Assembly (NCBI GenBank): GCA_900772625.1
Contig: CAAHEQ010000068.1
Location: 1-9,851, forward strand
Length of the DNA stretch: 9,851 nucleotides
Source: Alphaproteobacteria bacterium
GTDB lineage: Bacteria > Pseudomonadota > Alphaproteobacteria > CAAHEQ01 > UBA3637
Direction of reading: 5' to 3'
Below the pieces are notes generated by a model. That model saw only the letters and a program-made list of their open reading frames with translations, did not search any database and had not been told where the DNA came from. Below, in pieces: positions 7,646 to 9,851 of the stretch; position 1 is the first letter of the stretch; every line of letters starts with the position of its first letter. A program made the translations under genes and the position numbers.

Positions 7646-7674
7646 AATCTACACGATTTTTATTCTTTTTTCAA
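7646..7674 (-). promoter_or_regulatory. Promoter of the CAU tRNA gene
   Basis: On the minus strand, TTGAAA (7669-7674, 5 of 6) lies 17 nt from TAGATT (7646-7651, 4 of 6). The predicted start near 7639 is about 8 nt before the mature tRNA 5' end, a very short leader for RNase P to remove. Confidence 0.65.
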
Positions 7675-7732
7675 GTCTTTTTTTTGCTTTTTTCTTGTTT
7701 GATAAAATGTGCGGACAGAATGGCATTGTCTT

Positions 7733-8218
7733 TTAAACAGGCACATTTGTTTCTTCGATAACATTTAAATGCTCGTCAGCCGTAATGGGTTGCCACTTTT
7801 TAGCCAGCGTATCAAAGCAATTTTCGTCAATAAAAAGCGCGTTCGCGTCCGTTTTCGAGCGCTTTAAAATGCGCGCCTTAGCAACAGCCATATCGCAATT
7901 AAGCAAATGCCAAATGATGTATTGTGGCTCTGTCAGACACAGCGCTTTTTGTAAAACTTCAGCACGAGTTTTTTTATCCCAAAATCCATAATCCAAAATG
8001 ACGTTTTGGCTCAAAGCCAACAATTTTGCCGTCTTTGCCCAAATCAAATCGTCAATGATTTTATATTTTTCGTCAAAATTATCAGGATTGCGACCGTATG
8101 CTTTTTGCATCAGCTCGTCATGCGTCAATCGAACAGCAGGCAAAGATTTTTCCAACCGCTTCGCCAGCGTTGTTTTTCCAAAACCCATAAATCCACAAAT
8201 TAAATGTATCTGTCCCAT
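7733..8218 (-). CDS. Small P-loop kinase-like ATPase (AAA_33 / COG0645 type)
   Basis: A 161-residue nucleotide-binding protein. Walker A is G9-F-M-G-F-G-K-T16, followed by LTHDE (31-35), in the position where related kinases hold an acceptor-binding acidic residue. A Walker B-like VILDYGFW lies at 73-80. Arg116 and Arg120 (KARILKR) are plausible lid residues. This order matches the predicted small kinases of the AAA_33 family, whose relatives include polynucleotide and gluconate-type kinases; the substrate cannot be told from sequence. It is much shorter than zeta toxins and has no antitoxin-like neighbour. There is no Shine-Dalgarno upstream of the ATG, and a promoter -10 box ends 6 nt before it, so the message may be leaderless. 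It lies 75 bp after the polymerase gene on the same strand and could also receive read-through. Confidence 0.85.
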   Translation of the reverse strand: MGQIHLICGFMGFGKTTLAKRLEKSLPAVRLTHDELMQKAYGRNPDNFDEKYKIIDDLIWAKTAKLLALSQNVILDYGFWDKKTRAEVLQKALCLTEPQYIIWHLLNCDMAVAKARILKRSKTDANALFIDENCFDTLAKKWQPITADEHLNVIEETNVPV

Positions 8219-8224
8219 GAATGT

Positions 8225-8253
8225 ACTTTAAATGAAGAAATATATCCTGTCAA
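8225..8253 (-). promoter_or_regulatory. Promoter of the kinase-like gene, abutting its start codon
   Basis: On the minus strand, a perfect TTGACA (8248-8253) is followed after 17 nt by TAAAGT (8225-8230, 4 of 6). Only 6 nt separate this -10 from the ATG at 8218. The predicted transcription start thus coincides with the start codon. The -35 is part of the decamer TTTATTGACA shared with rplU and lepA. Confidence 0.55.
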
Positions 8254-8293
8254 TAAAATTAGTCTTATTCACGAAAAATTGTGCACGCGATTT

Positions 8294-9472
8294 TCACATA
8301 CCTCCACGCTTAATGACGCCAGCACCAAACTTGTTTTCCAGCAAATCCAGCGTGCGCGAAAGCTTATCATCTTCGGGTTCAAATGCGTCAAATAAGCTCA
8401 GCTGTTGTGCTTTGCCAAATGACAAGTTTGCAAGCGTAATGCCTGACGCGCGGTAAATCGTGCCTTTTCGATACAACTTGTCTAGCAAATTATGCGCCGC
8501 CGCCGTAAGCGTTTTTTCCGAGTTTGTGGGTTTGCCTAGTCGGATTTCTTGCTGGAAAACAGCAAAGTCTTTTGTTCTGAGCATTACCGCAATCGAGCCA
8601 CAGTAGCCGTCCCACGAGCGTAATTTTTTCGATGCGCGGTGAATGTGCCCCAAAAGTGAAGTGTGCAAAAACTTCAGATCCGTTGTAAAATCCACAAACG
8701 CGTGCGTGTCTTGAATGGATTGAGGCGCTTCAGGATCTGGATTAACGGGTGAAACAGTCTTTCCGAGCAATTCGTATTTCAGCGTTATGCCACCGATTCC
8801 ACAGACTTTTTTTATCCACGTGTCGTCTTTTGAGACGAATTCGCGGATCGAGCCGATACCATTGAACCAAAGACGTTTTGCATTTTGCTTGCCAATACCG
8901 CTGACTTCTTTGATGGGAGTGTCACCGACTTTTTCCATAATTGTATCGGGAGTAGGGCGAATGACGTAGATACCGCCCGTTTCTTTTGCTTTGTCGCTGG
9001 CAAGCTTGGCCAGTCGTTTGGAGGAACACAATCCGATTGAAACAGGCACTTTCGTGCGCCGTAAGACCTCGGCACGAATGTTGGTAATCAGTTGCGTATA
9101 GCTGATGCCATACAGCGCATTGAGCCCTGTCACATCCATAAAGGCTTCATCGATTGAAACGACTTCTACATCGGGCGTGAAAGAACGCAAAACACTCATT
9201 ACCGTTTTGGATATTTCGCCATAGCGTTCATGGCGGCACAGAATGTAATGGCAGGACGGGTGAAGCCCCGCCAGTTGAAACATCGGTTGCCCCATTTTGA
9301 TGCCGAGCGCTTTAGCCTCTTTTGAGCGCGACAAGACGATGCCTTTGTTGGTGGTGTTCGTGACAACGCATACAGGTTTAGCACAAAGGGCAGGGTTGTC
9401 CACTCTTTCGCAGCTGACGAAAAAGCAATCGCAATCGACAAGGGCTATAATTCTTTGTTGGCTTTTGGACAT
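8294..9472 (-). CDS. dinB: Y-family translesion DNA polymerase (DinB/UmuC superfamily)
   Basis: A 392-residue error-prone polymerase for replication past DNA lesions. The catalytic acidic residues are present: Asp13 in VDCDCFF and Asp108-Glu109 in SIDEAF. Phe18 occupies the steric-gate position, as in DinB, where UmuC has Tyr. A helix-hairpin-helix segment EVSGIGKQNAKRL (189-201) and a little-finger domain follow. QLSLF (357-361) is a canonical sliding-clamp-binding motif. About 30 residues follow it (DDKLSRTLDLLENKFG region), a tail reminiscent of UmuC and Gram-positive-type Y polymerases, so the protein mixes DinB and UmuC traits. No umuD or imuA neighbour is visible. The gene has a strong promoter and a LexA-type operator just before the ATG, predicting SOS induction. 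The Shine-Dalgarno is weak (AAGAG) and lies inside that operator. The symbol dinB is a best guess within the superfamily. Confidence 0.92.
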   Translation of the reverse strand: MSKSQQRIIALVDCDCFFVSCERVDNPALCAKPVCVVTNTTNKGIVLSRSKEAKALGIKMGQPMFQLAGLHPSCHYILCRHERYGEISKTVMSVLRSFTPDVEVVSIDEAFMDVTGLNALYGISYTQLITNIRAEVLRRTKVPVSIGLCSSKRLAKLASDKAKETGGIYVIRPTPDTIMEKVGDTPIKEVSGIGKQNAKRLWFNGIGSIREFVSKDDTWIKKVCGIGGITLKYELLGKTVSPVNPDPEAPQSIQDTHAFVDFTTDLKFLHTSLLGHIHRASKKLRSWDGYCGSIAVMLRTKDFAVFQQEIRLGKPTNSEKTLTAAAHNLLDKLYRKGTIYRASGITLANLSFGKAQQLSLFDAFEPEDDKLSRTLDLLENKFGAGVIKRGGM

Positions 9473-9477
9473 TTTTT

Positions 9478-9492
9478 GTTCTCTTTTTGTTC
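9478..9492. promoter_or_regulatory. LexA (SOS) operator, GTTC-N7-GTTC
   Basis: GTTC (9478-9481), seven bases, GTTC (9489-9492): an exact match to the direct-repeat LexA box of Alphaproteobacteria (GAAC-N7-GAAC on the polymerase strand). It begins 5 nt upstream of the polymerase ATG, covers the predicted transcription start (about 9489) and contains the only Shine-Dalgarno-like sequence. LexA bound here would block initiation of transcription, so the polymerase should be induced by DNA damage. Confidence 0.8.
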
Positions 9493-9495
9493 TTT

Positions 9496-9524
9496 ACTAT
9501 AGCAGCTTAAAAATGGCGTGTCAA
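9496..9524 (-). promoter_or_regulatory. Promoter of the Y-family polymerase gene
   Basis: A perfect TTGACA (9519-9524) and TATAGT (9496-9501, 5 of 6) are 17 nt apart on the minus strand. The predicted start near 9489 falls inside the LexA box. A strong core promoter under a tight operator is the usual arrangement for SOS genes. Confidence 0.8.
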
Positions 9525-9820
9525 GCGATTCGAAAAATGCAAGCGAAAGGTCGAAAAAAAGAAAGTTTTTTGAAGAAATCTTTTGTGAAAGGAGGGGGAA
9601 ATAAAAAAGCCCGCTTAAGGCGAACATAAATTTTTTAGTGGAGATTTTTTCATTTTCTACGGAAACCAGCACATATTCATTTACTTTTTGGGCAATTTGT
9701 AAATGACTTGTATGCAAAAATAGTGTTGCTTATCGTCAAAAATACGCACTTTAAAATATAAGTTGATAAATCGGTAAATAAGAGCATATATGGTGATGCC
9801 CTCAACTGAAAGGATACCAC
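9525..9820. other. Gene-poor region between polymerase promoter and next gene
   Basis: About 300 bp with no supported protein gene. It contains a perfect but orphan Shine-Dalgarno-like AAAGGAGG on the plus strand (9588-9595). A weak 4-bp GC stem followed by six U on the minus strand lies at about 9603-9621 and might be a poor terminator. A candidate promoter for the gene at 9821 lies near its right end. A 15-codon plus-strand frame (9790-9837) overlaps the start of that gene but has no ribosome binding site. Confidence 0.45.
9763..9792 (+). promoter_or_regulatory. Candidate promoter for the truncated right-edge gene
   Basis: TTGATA (9763-9768, 5 of 6) is 18 nt from TATATG (9787-9792, 4 of 6). 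A start near 9799 would give a leader of about 22 nt that includes the AAAGGA ribosome binding site. The match is moderate in AT-rich sequence, so chance is possible. Confidence 0.4.
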
Positions 9821-9851
9821 ATGGAAAAACAACTTAAACTCCTGGCTCAAA
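9821..9851 (+). CDS. Start of a gene cut by the window end
   Basis: ATG at 9821 opens a frame reading MEKQLKLLAQ up to the last base. A good Shine-Dalgarno, AAAGGA (9809-9814), lies 6 nt upstream, which is why I accept so short a frame. It is divergent from the polymerase gene. Ten residues are too few to suggest a product. Confidence 0.65.
   Translation, partial: MEKQLKLLAQ

Noticed and set aside
7733..8218. Kinase-like gene as a zeta-type toxin
   Set aside because: Far shorter than zeta toxins and no antitoxin gene next to it; the order of motifs fits the small predicted kinases better.
8808..8818. DnaA-box-like TTATCCACG
   Set aside because: Single near-match inside the polymerase coding region, with no cluster or AT-rich unwinding region.
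1015..9531. GANTC (CcrM-type) sites in the rplU promoter spacer (1015-1019) and beside the polymerase -35 (9527-9531)
   Set aside because: GANTC is expected dozens of times by chance in this length, so two promoter hits are not informative.
9603..9621. Terminator-like GC stem before six U on the minus strand
   Set aside because: Only four base pairs including a wobble, and no minus-strand gene is seen upstream of it; noted in the region entry only.
9445..9717. 90-codon minus-strand frame overlapping the polymerase start
   Set aside because: It spans the promoter and SOS box, overlaps a real gene in another frame and has no ribosome binding site.

Overview
The window looks like ordinary chromosome from a low-to-moderate GC alphaproteobacterium, probably a reduced, host-associated or uncultured lineage. 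I infer this from the LepA and L21 sequences, which read like alphaproteobacterial orthologues. The Y-family polymerase gene also carries a GTTC-N7-GTTC box, the LexA operator type typical of Alphaproteobacteria. A rank below class cannot be assigned from sequence alone.

Layout, left to right. Positions 1-331 hold no convincing gene, but include a heptad repeat and a strong 11-bp hairpin. On the minus strand follow rpmA and rplU (L27 and L21), with a textbook promoter at 1000-1028 and an intrinsic terminator at 332-365. Divergent from them is mfd (1083-4532, plus), the transcription-repair coupling factor. Right after mfd, with its own extended -10 promoter, is an unrecognised 219-residue Ala/Gln-rich protein (4594-5253, plus). 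It converges on lepA (5362-7167, minus), which encodes EF-4. Next come a tRNA with anticodon CAU (7555-7631, minus) with a promoter and terminator, a small P-loop kinase-like protein (7733-8218, minus), and a Y-family translesion polymerase (8294-9472, minus). A gene-poor stretch of about 350 bp leads to the first ten codons of a further plus-strand gene at 9821, cut by the window end.

Two themes link the genes. One is DNA damage: Mfd recruits nucleotide excision repair to stalled RNA polymerase, and the Y-family polymerase replicates past lesions. Only the polymerase has a visible LexA operator, placed over its predicted transcription start and translation-initiation region. The other is translation: L21, L27, EF-4 and a CAU tRNA.

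Promoters are unusually easy to read here. Two genes, mfd and the kinase-like gene, have a -10 box only 6-7 nt before the start codon and no Shine-Dalgarno sequence, which predicts leaderless mRNAs. The others with visible upstream sequence have Shine-Dalgarno-like sequences, although that of the polymerase is weak. Three promoters share the decamer TTTATTGACA at the -35 position. I found no mobile element, CRISPR array or clear new multi-gene system. The most notable items are the SOS operator, the paired leaderless starts, the orphan 219-residue protein and the unexplained hairpin at the left edge.
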